NCBI RefSeq assembly: GCF_006716445.1
Contig: NZ_VFPA01000002.1
Span: 1,240,001-1,304,000, forward strand
Length of the DNA: 64,000 nt
Reading direction: 5' to 3'
DNA from: Pseudonocardia kunmingensis
GTDB taxonomy: Bacteria > Actinomycetota > Actinomycetes > Mycobacteriales > Pseudonocardiaceae
Below the pieces are notes generated by a model that was not told the origin of the DNA, ran no database searches, and saw only the letters and a list, made by a program, of their open reading frames with translations. Below are positions 54,257 to 62,724 of this stretch, in pieces. The position numbers were made by a program, and so were the translations under genes. The number at the start of each line of letters is the position of its first letter. Within the stretch, counting starts at the first letter, position 1.

Positions 54257-55239
54257 GCGCCCCTGCCCAGCGGCTGACGACCTCGGCGATGATCGCCTCG
54301 TTCGCCGATCCCGGGCAGCGCACGGCCCCGGCCCCGTTCGGGCACGCGCTGGCCCGCCTGGCCGAGGAGCGCCCCGAAATCGTCGGGCTCTCGGCGGACC
54401 TCGCGAAGTACACCGACATGCACGTCTTCCGCGACGCGCACCCGGACCGGTTCTTCCAGATGGGCATGGCCGAGCAGGTCATGCTCGGTGCCGCCGCCGG
54501 GCTCGCCGAGGTCGGCCTGGTGCCGTTCGCCTCCACCTACTCGGTGTTCGCCACCCGGCGGGCGTACGACTTCCTCTGCCTGGACATCGCCGAGCCCGGC
54601 CTGAACGTCAACGTCGTCGGGGCGCTGCCCGGGCTCACCACCGGCTACGGGCCCAGCCACCAGGCCACCGAGGACCTCGCGATCCTGCGCGCCTGCCCGG
54701 GTCTGACGATCGTGGACCCGTGCGACTCGGTCGACATCGAGCAGGCGGTGCCCGCGCTCGCCGACCATGCCGGCCCGACCTACCTCCGGTTGTTGCGCGG
54801 GAAGGTCCCGACCGTGCTCGACGAGTACGACTACCGCTTCGAGCTGGGGCGGGCCGCCCTCCTGCGGGGCGGGCGGGACGTCCTGTTCGTCTCCACCGGC
54901 TTGATGACCATGCGGGCGCTGCAGGCCGCGTCCCGGCTCGAGGCCGACCACGTCGACGCCGCCGTGCTGCACGTCCCGACGATCAAGCCGCTGGACACCG
55001 CGGCGATCCTGCGGGAGGTGCGCGGGGACCGGCTCGTGGTGACGGCCGAGAACCACACCGTCGTCGGCGGGCTGTCCGAGGCCGTCGCCGCCACCGTCGC
55101 CTACGCAGGCGTCGCCGCCCGCATCGTCCCCGTGGCGCTGCCCGACGCGTTCCTCGCCGCCGGCGCGCTGCCCACCCTCCACGACCGCTACGGCCTGTCC
55201 ACCGACGCGCTCTGCGCGCGCGTCAGGGCCGACCTCTGA
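54253..55239 (+). CDS. Transketolase, C-terminal (pyrimidine/C) subunit
   Basis: The 328-residue partner subunit binds the ThDP pyrimidine ring (GLSADLAKYTDMHVFRDAHPDRF; MGMAEQVMLGAAAGLAEVGL, where Glu activates the cofactor) and ends in the transketolase C domain (FVSTGLMTMRALQAAS; ENHTVVGGLSEAVAA). ATG 54253 overlaps the upstream stop (ATGA). Same operon as the SDR and MHS carrier. Confidence 0.92.
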   Translation: MSAPAQRLTTSAMIASFADPGQRTAPAPFGHALARLAEERPEIVGLSADLAKYTDMHVFRDAHPDRFFQMGMAEQVMLGAAAGLAEVGLVPFASTYSVFATRRAYDFLCLDIAEPGLNVNVVGALPGLTTGYGPSHQATEDLAILRACPGLTIVDPCDSVDIEQAVPALADHAGPTYLRLLRGKVPTVLDEYDYRFELGRAALLRGGRDVLFVSTGLMTMRALQAASRLEADHVDAAVLHVPTIKPLDTAAILREVRGDRLVVTAENHTVVGGLSEAVAATVAYAGVAARIVPVALPDAFLAAGALPTLHDRYGLSTDALCARVRADL

Positions 55240-55250
55240 ACAGGAGCGAG

Positions 55251-56012
55251 ATGACCGTGACCGACTTGACCGCCGTCGTCACCGGCGCGGCCTCCCGCCG
55301 CGGCATCGGCCGCGCCACCGCGCAGGCCCTTGCTGCCGCGGGCTGGACCGTCGCCGTCCTCGACCTCGACGAGGCCGGCGCCAAGGACACCGCGGACGAG
55401 ATCGCGGACCGGCACGGCGTGCAGGCGTTCGGGCTCGCCTGCGACGTCACGGACGAGGGCTCGGTCGCCGCGGCCGTCGACACCCTCGCCGCCGACGCGC
55501 CCGCGGTGGGCGCGCTGGTCAACAACGCCGGCATCACCTCGCCCACCCGGTTCCTCGACGTGGACGGCGGGGAGTGGGACCGCATCTTCGCCGTCAACGT
55601 CCGCGGCGCCTACAACATCACCCGCCGGCTGGTGCCGGGGATGGCCGAGCGGGGCTTCGGCCGGGTCGTGTTCCTCTCGTCGGTGTCGGCCGAGCGGGGC
55701 GGCGGGGTCTTCGGCGGGGTCGCGTACTCGGCGGCGAAGGCCGCGCAGCTCGGGTTCGCCCGCGCGTTGGCCCGCGAGGTGGGCCCGCTCGGCGTCACCG
55801 TCAACAGCGTCGCGCCCGGCCTGATCGACACCGACATCACCGGGGACGCGCTGCAGGGGGAGCGCAAGGAGGCGCTGATCGCCGGCATCCCGGTGGGCCG
55901 CAACGGCCGCGTCGCGGATGTGGCGGACCTCATCACCTACCTCTGCCGCGTGGAGTCCGGGTACATCACCGGCGCCACCTACGACGTCAACGGCGGCTCC
56001 CACATCCACTGA
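55251..56012 (+). CDS. Short-chain dehydrogenase/reductase (FabG-like)
   Basis: The 253-residue SDR has cofactor site TGAASRRGIGRA, LVNNAGI, catalytic Ser in FLSSVSAERG and Tyr/Lys in AYSAAKAAQLGF, then PGLIDTDIT and a C-terminal ITGATYDVNGGSHI. ATG 55251 follows CAGGAG, 11 bases after the transketolase. In this operon it probably oxidises or reduces a sugar or polyol to the ketose used by the transketolase. Confidence 0.9.
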   Translation: MTVTDLTAVVTGAASRRGIGRATAQALAAAGWTVAVLDLDEAGAKDTADEIADRHGVQAFGLACDVTDEGSVAAAVDTLAADAPAVGALVNNAGITSPTRFLDVDGGEWDRIFAVNVRGAYNITRRLVPGMAERGFGRVVFLSSVSAERGGGVFGGVAYSAAKAAQLGFARALAREVGPLGVTVNSVAPGLIDTDITGDALQGERKEALIAGIPVGRNGRVADVADLITYLCRVESGYITGATYDVNGGSHIH

Positions 56013-56146
56013 GTCCGGCGACCGACCGGGCCGGTCCCGACCCCGGTCAGAGCGTGGACTGCTCGTCGACCTTGATGCGGAAGCCGACCCCGCCGTCGTC
56101 GACGGATCCCCGTCTTCGCGGCGCGCCAGTCGCTTGCGAGATCGTC

Positions 56147-56166
56147 GAAGCGAAGCGAAGCGAAGC
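56147..56166. repeat. Short tandem repeat (GAAGC)x4
   Basis: Four exact copies of GAAGC, followed by one GATGC, in the 253-base gap between the SDR and TRIC genes. A simple microsatellite-like run; the rest of the gap shows nothing I can name. Confidence 0.8.
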
Positions 56167-56265
56167 GATGCGGGGCCGGCGCCGACCGGCCCGGGCGGCA
56201 ACGCGGTGTCTACGGTGGTCGCGCCGTCCACCGGGCGGCCCCGTCCCGCACCGGAAGGCGCAGCA

Positions 56266-56919
56266 GTGAGCGCACTGACCCCCGTGCTGCAGGTCCTCGA
56301 CCTCGTCGGGGTCTTCGCGTTCGCGACCTCGGGCGCGCTGGTGGCGGTGCGCCGCGACTTCGACCTCGTCGGCATGCTGGTGCTCGCCGGCGTGACGGCG
56401 CTGGGCGGGGGCATCGTCCGCGACCTCGTCATCGGCGCCGTGCCACCGGCCGCGTTCACCGAGCCCGGCTACGTCGTGGTGCCCGCGGTGGCGGTGCTGC
56501 TGACGTTCGTCGCGCACCGGCTCGTCGAGCGGCTGGGCCGCGCGGTGCTGGTCCTCGACGCCGTCGGGTTGGGGCTGTTCAGCGTCGCGGGCGCGTTGAA
56601 GGCCCTCGCCCACGGCCTGGGGCCGGTGCAGGCGGTCGTGCTGGGGGTGGTCACGGCGATCGGCGGCGGGATCCTGCGGGACGTGGTGGCCGGCGAGCCG
56701 CCTGCGGTCCTGCGCCGCGACAGCGAGCTCTACGCCGTCCCGGCCGCGCTGGCGGCCACGCTCGCCGTGATCGGCGACCGCCTGCAGCTGGACGAGGGGT
56801 GGAACGCGGCCGTCGCGCTCGCCGTCGGGTTCGTGGTGCGGCTGCTCGCGGTGCGGTTCCACTGGCGGGCGCCGCGGGCGCGGCGCGTCCGGCACGGGCA
56901 GGGCCGCGACCGGGCATGA
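56266..56919 (+). CDS. TRIC-type cation channel family protein (UPF0126)
   Basis: Membrane protein of 217 residues, seven predicted helices made of two UPF0126 repeats, each with the family motif: GGGIVRDLVIG and GGGILRDVVAG. Bacterial TRIC homologues form trimeric monovalent cation or amino acid channels. GTG 56266 follows GGAAGG. A small repeat TGATCG-N7-CGATCA spans its end and that of the convergent methyltransferase gene. Confidence 0.9.
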   Translation: MSALTPVLQVLDLVGVFAFATSGALVAVRRDFDLVGMLVLAGVTALGGGIVRDLVIGAVPPAAFTEPGYVVVPAVAVLLTFVAHRLVERLGRAVLVLDAVGLGLFSVAGALKALAHGLGPVQAVVLGVVTAIGGGILRDVVAGEPPAVLRRDSELYAVPAALAATLAVIGDRLQLDEGWNAAVALAVGFVVRLLAVRFHWRAPRARRVRHGQGRDRA

Positions 56920-56932
56920 TCGCGACTTCCGA

Positions 56933-57718
56933 TCACGGGGCGGCGGATCGCCCCTCGTCCGTGGCGAGGACGAGGCGGTACCCCACGTCGAGCTCGTCGA
57001 GGTCCAGCAGGTGCCCGTACGAGCGGTGCCACCGGCCGGTGGCGAGGTCGTCCGCGAGGCGGTGCAGGGCCGGCCCGGTCACGGCGGGTGGGAGTCCGGC
57101 CAGTCCGGAGGCGGCGGCCCGGACGGTGGGGTCGAGGTAGGCCCGGGGACGTCTCCAGAACGCGCCGAGGAACCCGTCGCGGCAGTCGGCCGGTACCGGA
57201 ACCGGCCGGACCTCGACATGACGCCCGTGGCGCGAGAGCTCCGCCGTGATCGTCTCCAGGCAGGCGAGCCCGCGCTCGGCGGTGGCGACCTCGGGCAGGT
57301 AGTCCGCGACGAGCCACAGCGAGCGCGCGAAGGCCTCGGGGTCCCAGGTCAGGACGACCTGCCGGCGGGAGACCCGGACGAGCTCGGCGAGACCTGCGGC
57401 GGGGTCGGTCCAGTGGTGGACGGTGAAGACCGCGAGCGCGGCGTCGACGGCGCCGTCGGGCAGCGGGAGCGCCTCGGCGCGGGCCCGCACCACCGGCGCC
57501 GCGCCGGGCGGCCGTTGCGCGATCATGACCGGTGACGGCTCCACGGCGACGACCGTGGTGGGCGGCTCGTACGCGCCCGGCCCGGCCCCCACGTTGACGA
57601 CGGTCGCGGTGTCGCCGAGTGCTCGTGTGACGGCGGCGTGGATCCGCGGATCGGGCCGGCGGTGCCGGTCGTAACCCCGTCCGAGGCGGTGGTAGGGGTC
57701 GGTGCTCACGGGCTCCAC
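56933..57718 (-). CDS. Class I SAM-dependent methyltransferase
   Basis: The 261-residue methyltransferase has motif I VVNVGAGPGAYEP, the acidic end of strand 2 in VVAVEPS, ALPLPDGAVDAALAVFTVHHW and ELVRVSRRQVVLTW. Starts at GTG 57718 or 57709, right at the stop of the Rrf2 gene, so the two are co-transcribed. Substrate unknown. Confidence 0.88.
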   Translation of the reverse strand: MEPVSTDPYHRLGRGYDRHRRPDPRIHAAVTRALGDTATVVNVGAGPGAYEPPTTVVAVEPSPVMIAQRPPGAAPVVRARAEALPLPDGAVDAALAVFTVHHWTDPAAGLAELVRVSRRQVVLTWDPEAFARSLWLVADYLPEVATAERGLACLETITAELSRHGRHVEVRPVPVPADCRDGFLGAFWRRPRAYLDPTVRAAASGLAGLPPAVTGPALHRLADDLATGRWHRSYGHLLDLDELDVGYRLVLATDEGRSAAP

Positions 57719-58192
57719 CTACTCCGTCCCCGTCAGGAGCCGTCGTGTCCGGGGTACCGCCGACGGTGGCAGCGTGGCGAGGACGTCGGCGAGGGTGACG
57801 CCCGCGAGGCTGGCGCGCCATGCCTCGTGGGCGTCTGCCATCTTCTGCGCGAGCACGCAGGTGTGCCGGCAGTCCTCGGGCGGCAGCGCGCCACGGCCCC
57901 GCTGGCGGATCTCGCGGCACTCGTACGGCGAGGACGTGCCGTCGACGGCCTCGACGACCTCCAGGAGCGTGATCGCCGAGGCGGGCCGCGCCAGCCGGAA
58001 CCCGCCGCGCGGACCCGTGGTGGCGGCCAGCAGGCCTGCCCGGACGAGCGCCTGCAGCTGCTTGGCCAGGTAGGGCGCAGGCAGGTCGTAGTGCCGCGCG
58101 AGGCGGGGAGCCGGAACGGTCGTCCGCGGATCGAGCTGCGCCAGCGTGGTGGCGCAGTGCAGGACCCATTCGGTGCTCACCGGCAGCTTCAC
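57719..58192 (-). CDS. Rrf2-family transcriptional regulator
   Basis: The 157-residue protein from GTG 58192 (VKLPVSTEWVLHCA) has the Rrf2 winged HTH (APRLARHYDLPAPYLAKQLQAL; GPRGGFRLARP) and three cysteines in the dimer loop, C-x15-C-x3-C (YECRE to DCRHTC), the place where IscR and NsrR hold an Fe-S cluster. It may sense oxidants, NO or iron-sulfur status. ATG 58204 is possible, but it overlaps the palindrome at 58203-58215. Divergent from the NmrA-like gene. Confidence 0.88.
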   Translation of the reverse strand: MKLPVSTEWVLHCATTLAQLDPRTTVPAPRLARHYDLPAPYLAKQLQALVRAGLLAATTGPRGGFRLARPASAITLLEVVEAVDGTSSPYECREIRQRGRGALPPEDCRHTCVLAQKMADAHEAWRASLAGVTLADVLATLPPSAVPRTRRLLTGTE

Positions 58193-58202
58193 GCCGACCA
58201 GC

Positions 58203-58215
58203 ATATCGACGATAT
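58203..58215. promoter_or_regulatory. Putative Rrf2 operator
   Basis: Perfect palindrome ATATCG-A-CGATAT, AT-rich against its surroundings, between the Rrf2 regulator and the divergent NmrA-like gene. Size and position suit an Rrf2 dimer site. Confidence 0.6.
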
Positions 58216-58249
58216 TGCGGATCTGCTTAGTCCTGAATAGCCTTCGGGC

Positions 58250-58993
58250 ATGCGTATCGCGGTCGCCGGCGCCACCGGCAACATCGGAGCCCTCACGGTC
58301 ACAGCGCTCGAGCGCGACGGTCACGACGTCGTGCGGATCAGCCGTTCGCTCGGGGTGGACCTGGTCACCGGCGACGGGCTCGACGACGCGCTCACCGGCG
58401 TCGAGGCCGTCGTCGACGCCACGAACTCCACGTCGAGCGACCGCACGGAGGCCGTGACGTTCTTCGCCACGGCCACGGCGAACCTGCTCGCCGCCGAGCA
58501 GCGGGCGGGCGTCCGGCACCACGTGCTGCTCTCGATCGTCGGGATCCACGCCATCGAGGGCAACGCGCACTACGCCGGCAAGCGCGAGCAGGAACGTCTG
58601 GTCGGCCAGGGCCCCGTGCCGTGGACGATCGTGCCGGCCACCCAGTTCCACGACTTCGCCGAGATGGTCGCGGGCTGGACCGAGCGGGACGGCGTCGCCA
58701 CGATCGCCCCGCTGCTCGTGCAGCCGATCGCCCCCGCGGACGTGGCGGGCATCCTCGCCGAGGTCGCGACCGGTGCACCGCAGGGCAGGCACGTCGACGT
58801 CGCGGGGCCGGCCACGCAGGACCTCGTCGACATGGCGCGCCGCACCCACCAGGCGCGCGGCCGCTCGGTGACGCTCGTCCCCACCTGGTCGTCGGTGTTC
58901 GGGCCCACGATGGCCGGGAACGTGCTGCTGCCCGGGGAGGGCGCGCGCATCGCCCCGACGACGTTCGAGGACTGGCTCGCGGAGCGGCGTTGA
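58250..58993 (+). CDS. NmrA-like NAD(P)-binding protein
   Basis: The 247-residue Rossmann protein opens MRIAVAGATGNIGALTVTAL and lacks the SDR Tyr-x3-Lys. HHVLLSIVGIHAIEGNAHYAG and PWTIVPATQFHDFAEM are typical of the atypical SDR/NmrA group, which includes quinone reductases and redox sensors. ATG 58250. Divergent from the Rrf2 gene, whose redox-type cysteines suggest a stress link. Confidence 0.83.
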   Translation: MRIAVAGATGNIGALTVTALERDGHDVVRISRSLGVDLVTGDGLDDALTGVEAVVDATNSTSSDRTEAVTFFATATANLLAAEQRAGVRHHVLLSIVGIHAIEGNAHYAGKREQERLVGQGPVPWTIVPATQFHDFAEMVAGWTERDGVATIAPLLVQPIAPADVAGILAEVATGAPQGRHVDVAGPATQDLVDMARRTHQARGRSVTLVPTWSSVFGPTMAGNVLLPGEGARIAPTTFEDWLAERR

Positions 58994-59070
58994 CCACCTG
59001 GGTTGCCGCGACCACGCGGCGGTGCGGAGCGCGAGCCGCGCGGGGCCCTCACCTACTCCTCGCGCCGGGG

Positions 59071-59132
59071 TGATCGCCAGAAGTGGTACCAGTGCGACAG
59101 ATCTGTCGCCCTGGTACCACTTCTGCTGATCA
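59071..59132. repeat. 62-bp near-perfect palindrome A
   Basis: The core (59078-59125, 48 bp) has arms CAGAAGTGGTACCAG and CTGGTACCACTTCTG around GCGACAGA/TCTGTCGC with a single mismatch pair. TGATC and GATCA extend it outward after two unpaired bases. The centre falls between 59101 and 59102. Confidence 0.85.
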
Positions 59133-59386
59133 TGGCCGTTCGCGCGTTCCGCGCGCCTGTGCGTGACGCGGTCGACGTCATGGGTCTTCGGTCGCGTGCG
59201 CAGGCCCATGGTGTCGATGGCGTCGTGGGATCTCCTGTGGGCGGGCCGTTCCCGGCATGGCCCAGGCCTGTTCGGGACGAGTTCGTCGCTGTCGGGCCGG
59301 TGCGCACCTGGCTGTGGTCCCGTTGCACCCTCGGACACTGTGATCATCGGCCGTCCCGGTCCTTGATCACCGGGTACCTGGGTGGT

Positions 59387-59453
59387 CATGATCGCCGTGT
59401 CGGCGCGATATCGGGCGCTTTCAACCCGGGAACGCGCCGACTTGCTGATCATG
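59387..59453. repeat. 67-bp inverted repeat B
   Basis: Arms CATGATC (59387-59393) and GATCATG (59447-59453), then after five unpaired bases on each side GTCGGCGCG (59399-59407) and CGCGCCGAC (59433-59441). Outer ends match palindrome A: TGATCGCC on the left, TGCTGATCATG on the right. Confidence 0.8.
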
Positions 59454-59577
59454 AGGCCGGGGGCCCGGGTCGCCCACGGCAGCCTGCTGCACGGGCGTCG
59501 CCACGGGCCTGCTCACGCACCCTCGTCTGCGGCCGGATCGGCCGCGGCACGACCCCGGTGACCGTCCGGGCCACGCA

Positions 59578-60978
59578 TCAGGGCCGTGCGGTCCGCCGGT
59601 CGCGCAGCTGCTGGCGGCCGATGTCGACGAGCAGGAACACCACGAGGGTGACGCCGAGCGCGGGCAGGGCCACCCCGGCCAGGACCGCGACCGCCCCGAC
59701 GAGCAGGACCGCCCCGGGGTCGGGGAGTAGGTCGCCGCCGGGCGGCCCGGCCCGGCCGCCGCGGGTCGGGCGGCGCAGCCACCACATCCGGTACCCCCAG
59801 ACCACCATGCAGATGACGGCGAGGGCGAGCGTCGCGAGGGCGACCTGGTTGGCGGCGCCGAACAGCAGGCCCATGTGCGCGTCGACGCCCCAGCGCGCGA
59901 GCTTCGCCGCCAGCGGCCAGTCGGCGAACCGGAGGGTGTCGACGATCGTCGCGCTGGTCGGGTCGACGGCGACCGCGTCCTGCTTCTCCGGCCACGAGCG
60001 CTGGACCTGCTCGACCACCCACGCCTCGCCGTCGCCACCCGGGAGGAGGGCGACCGGGTCCGAGAGCCCGGCCGCGCGGGCGGCGGCGAGGACGCGGTCG
60101 GCGGTGTCGCCGAGGACGGCCGGATCGGCGGCGCCCGCCGGAGCGCCGGCCGCCGGACCGGGCAGGGCCGTCGCGACCGTCGGCGTGGACCAGTCGAGGC
60201 TCGCGCGCAACGCGGTGACGTTCGCGCCCGCGAACTGCGACCAGGTCAGGCCGGTGGCCGAGAGGAACAGCATGCCGATCGCCGCCCACAGCCCGACCGC
60301 GCCGTGCCAGGACCGCAGCCGGACGCGGCCGGTGGCCGTGCCCTCCGGCAGCAGGGTGCGCCGGAGCCGGGCGCGGCGGCGGCGCCGGGCGGTCCACAGC
60401 GCGACGCCGGACAGCGCGAGCACGCCGAGCCAGCTCGCGGCGACCTCGCTGTAGAGCCGCCCGACCGGGCCGAGGTGCAGGGTGCGGTGCAGCTCGTCGA
60501 TCCAGGCGCGGACGGGCAGCCACTCGCCGTAGGTGTCCAGGACGGCGCGGACCTGGCCGGTGTAGGGGTCGACGAAGGCGGTGCGCGAGTAGTCCTCCGC
60601 GACGCCGGGGGCGTCGAAGCCGACCCGGGTCGTGCCGTCGGCGGAGCGGGGTGGGCGGATCTCGGTGACCGTTCCGTCCGGCACCGCCGCGGCCGCCGCC
60701 ACGACCTGCTCGCCCAGCGGGACCGGCGTGTCCCCGACCGCGGGCACCGTCAGGGCGTCGCGGTGCGCGAGCTGCTCGAGCTGCGGCGTGACCGTGTAGA
60801 GGAGACCGGTCGCGGCGGCGACGAGGAGGAACGGACCGACGAAGATCCCGACGTAGAAGTGCAGGCGCAGCACCAGCGGCCGCAGCCCGGTCCACCACCA
60901 GCCACCGCGGGACCGGGCGGCGGCGCTGCCCGGGGGGTGTGCGCCTGCCGGCGGATCGGCGGCGAGGGTGTCGGTCAC
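59578..60978 (-). CDS. PepSY-associated TM helix protein
   Basis: The 466-residue membrane protein has four main helices and PepSY-like domains between them. Histidines lie at the membrane edges as in the family: LVLRLHFYVGIFVGP, DELHRTLHLGPVGRLY, SWHGAVGLWAAIGM and VDAHMGLLFG. PepSY-TM proteins are often linked to siderophore or metal reduction at the membrane. GTG 60978. A His/Met-rich DUF5134 gene lies just upstream in the same direction, suggesting a metal-related operon. Confidence 0.85.
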   Translation of the reverse strand: MTDTLAADPPAGAHPPGSAAARSRGGWWWTGLRPLVLRLHFYVGIFVGPFLLVAAATGLLYTVTPQLEQLAHRDALTVPAVGDTPVPLGEQVVAAAAAVPDGTVTEIRPPRSADGTTRVGFDAPGVAEDYSRTAFVDPYTGQVRAVLDTYGEWLPVRAWIDELHRTLHLGPVGRLYSEVAASWLGVLALSGVALWTARRRRRARLRRTLLPEGTATGRVRLRSWHGAVGLWAAIGMLFLSATGLTWSQFAGANVTALRASLDWSTPTVATALPGPAAGAPAGAADPAVLGDTADRVLAAARAAGLSDPVALLPGGDGEAWVVEQVQRSWPEKQDAVAVDPTSATIVDTLRFADWPLAAKLARWGVDAHMGLLFGAANQVALATLALAVICMVVWGYRMWWLRRPTRGGRAGPPGGDLLPDPGAVLLVGAVAVLAGVALPALGVTLVVFLLVDIGRQQLRDRRTARP

Positions 60979-61024
60979 AGCGGGCCCTCCGGTCGGGGGT
61001 GGGAGCGCGCGGGGGAGCGGCGCA

Positions 61025-61723
61025 TCACATGGCGAGGAGCATCGCGCCCATGCCGATGCTCATCAGCAGGTGGCAGCAGGCGTCCGCACGCGGGCCGGTG
61101 AGCCGCGCGAGGCCCGGGTCGGCGCGGGTGGCGACGACGGCGCCGCCCCCGCCCGCGGCGATCCCGATCGCGGTACCCGGTCGCACCGCGCGGCGGCCCC
61201 ACAACACGGCCGCGGCAGCGAGCAGGGCCACGAAGACACCGTTCACGGCGAGCACCCACGGTGGCGTCGCGACGGCCACGGTGTGCGGGGCGAGCGCCTC
61301 GGCGGTACCGCCGCCGTGGTGGTGGGCGTGCGCCCCGCCGCCCGCCGCGGGTGCACCGGTCATGCCCATCAGCTGCGGCATCGCCGCCACCATCCACACC
61401 ATCGCGGCGACCATGACGAGGTGGTAGGCGTCCCCGATCCGGGCGTGCCCGGGAGCGGGGACCGCGAGACGACCGAGGAACCACACGGTCAGCAGCCCGA
61501 ACAGCGCGAGCTGGAGGACTCCGCCCGCACTGGCGGGGCCGCCGGTCCACCCGGTCGCCATGCCGACCATCGCCAGGCTCATCAGCAGGTGCGACAGCTC
61601 CGCGAGCCGGTCACCGCCCGGCGCGGTTCCGGCGGTGAGCAGTGCCATGCGCACCAACGAGTAGCCGGCGGTCAGCACGAACACGACGGTGAACGCCAGC
61701 GACAGCGCGGTCGATGCGAACAC
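61025..61723 (-). CDS. DUF5134 membrane protein, His/Met-rich
   Basis: The 232-residue protein has about seven helices, with many Met and His near their ends (LSHLLMSLAMVGMATGW; MVWMVAAMPQLMGMTG; GGGAHAHHHGGG; CCHLLMSIGMGAMLLAM). Such composition fits binding of copper or another soft metal, as proposed for several actinobacterial DUF5134 genes next to copper genes; this is inference. GTG 61723 follows GGAGGAGGGG. It ends 46 bases before the PepSY gene. Confidence 0.78.
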   Translation of the reverse strand: MFASTALSLAFTVVFVLTAGYSLVRMALLTAGTAPGGDRLAELSHLLMSLAMVGMATGWTGGPASAGGVLQLALFGLLTVWFLGRLAVPAPGHARIGDAYHLVMVAAMVWMVAAMPQLMGMTGAPAAGGGAHAHHHGGGTAEALAPHTVAVATPPWVLAVNGVFVALLAAAAVLWGRRAVRPGTAIGIAAGGGGAVVATRADPGLARLTGPRADACCHLLMSIGMGAMLLAM

Positions 61724-61807
61724 ATCCCCTCCTCCTGCTCCCGGGAGGAGAGGTCGTCCGCAGGTGGAGCCTGGTTCCCGCGATGACGTCACCACCTGCG
61801 ACGGACT

Positions 61808-61821
61808 CTTGGTATACGACT
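61808..61821. promoter_or_regulatory. Putative GntR operator 1 (GTATAC site)
   Basis: CTTGGTATACGACT, centred on a GTATAC palindrome, in the space before the GntR gene and divergent DUF5134 gene. Eleven of 14 positions match, in opposite orientation, a site at 62725-62738 before the ThDP enzyme gene. Confidence 0.55.
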
Positions 61822-61967
61822 GCATGCGACGGTGTCCGGTACGACCACGCCTGATGTCCAGGCATTCCCCGGGTGTCGGCCTCCCGTACACGGACGCCCG
61901 GGCTCCTCCTGGGCGTCCTGTATCCTCCTGCATACGTGGAGCGGTCGGGGCGCTCCGGGGAGGCGAG

Positions 61968-62618
61968 GTGACCGTGGCCGTGCGTGGCGGTGATGCCATC
62001 GATCCGTACGCCCAGCTCAAGGAATCGATCTACCTGGGTGATCTCCAGCCCGGCGAGCACCTCGTCGAGACCTCGCTCGCCCAGACCTTCCGGGTCAGTC
62101 GCACCCCGATCCGGCAGGCCCTCACCCGGCTCGAGCAGGACGGCCTCGTGCTCCGCACGGCATCGGGGCTCGTCGTCCGGGACCGTACGCCCGGCGAGGT
62201 GCTCGACATCTACGAGGTGCGCATCCTGCTCGAGGCGCAGTGCGGTCGCACCGCGGCCGAGCGCCGTACCAACAACGACATCATCGCTCTGCACCAGGCG
62301 CACCGGCGCTACGTGAACGCCACCGATCTCGACGCCCGCGGCCGGGTCGGCGCCAACCGGAACTTCCACAGCATCGTCTGGCAGTCCACCCACCAACTCG
62401 CGCTCATCGATCTGCTCCAGCGGGTCGAGGTGCAGCTCGGTCGCTTCCCGCTCACCACGCTCTCCTACGAGGGGCGTTGGGAGGAGACGGTGGAGCAGCA
62501 CGCCGAGCTCGTCGCCGCCATCGAGGCGCGCGACGGCGACCGTGCCGCCGAGGTGGCGGGCCGGCACTTCAGCGAGGCGCGCGACATCCGCCTGAAGCTC
62601 TGGGAGAACGAGGACTGA
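61968..62618 (+). CDS. GntR-family regulator, FCD type
   Basis: The 216-residue protein has HTH region YLGDLQPGEHLVETSLAQTF and VSRTPIRQALTRLEQDGLVL, followed by an FCD domain (YEVRILLEAQCGRTAAER; NRNFHSIVWQSTHQLAL; EQHAELVAAIEARDGDRAAE) with the His residues that usually hold a metal. Start GTG 61968 behind GGGGAGG, or GTG 61974. It precedes a ThDP enzyme gene; matching GTATAC sites before both suggest that it regulates itself and that gene. Confidence 0.9.
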   Translation: MTVAVRGGDAIDPYAQLKESIYLGDLQPGEHLVETSLAQTFRVSRTPIRQALTRLEQDGLVLRTASGLVVRDRTPGEVLDIYEVRILLEAQCGRTAAERRTNNDIIALHQAHRRYVNATDLDARGRVGANRNFHSIVWQSTHQLALIDLLQRVEVQLGRFPLTTLSYEGRWEETVEQHAELVAAIEARDGDRAAEVAGRHFSEARDIRLKLWENED

Positions 62619-62629
62619 GGTCCCGCCCC

Positions 62630-62656
62630 CCGCCGACCGGCGCCGCCGGTCGGCGG
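62630..62656 (+). terminator. Hairpin after GntR gene
   Basis: Perfect 12-base arms CCGCCGACCGGC and GCCGGTCGGCGG with a three-base loop, 12 bases after the GntR stop. No U-tract. Confidence 0.65.
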
Positions 62657-62724
62657 CATCGTCATGCCCGTTCCCGCCAGTCGTCGGGTCGACGTGTCCC
62701 GCACCGCGGCATCCGACCGTGTGC

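Larger units (their letters stand above)
58994..59577. other. Gene-free region carrying two large palindromes
   Basis: No coding region is supported in these 584 bases; the short open frames have no ribosome site or family resemblance. The region holds two large inverted repeats (59071-59132 and 59387-59453) with matching ends. Confidence 0.7.

Noticed and set aside
53378..56012. Assignment of the split transketolase operon to sulfoquinovose breakdown because sqdB is in the same window
   Set aside because: The two loci are 30 kb apart and no sulfosugar isomerase, sulfolactaldehyde enzyme or sulfonate carrier is present.
56147..56171. GAAGC tandem run as a CRISPR-like or regulatory array
   Set aside because: Only four 5-base units with no spacers; a simple repeat.
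59003..60454. Long plus-strand open frame through the palindrome region and opposite the PepSY gene
   Set aside because: No ribosome site, no domain, Ser/Arg/Thr-rich; it overlaps a clear PepSY-TM gene on the other strand.
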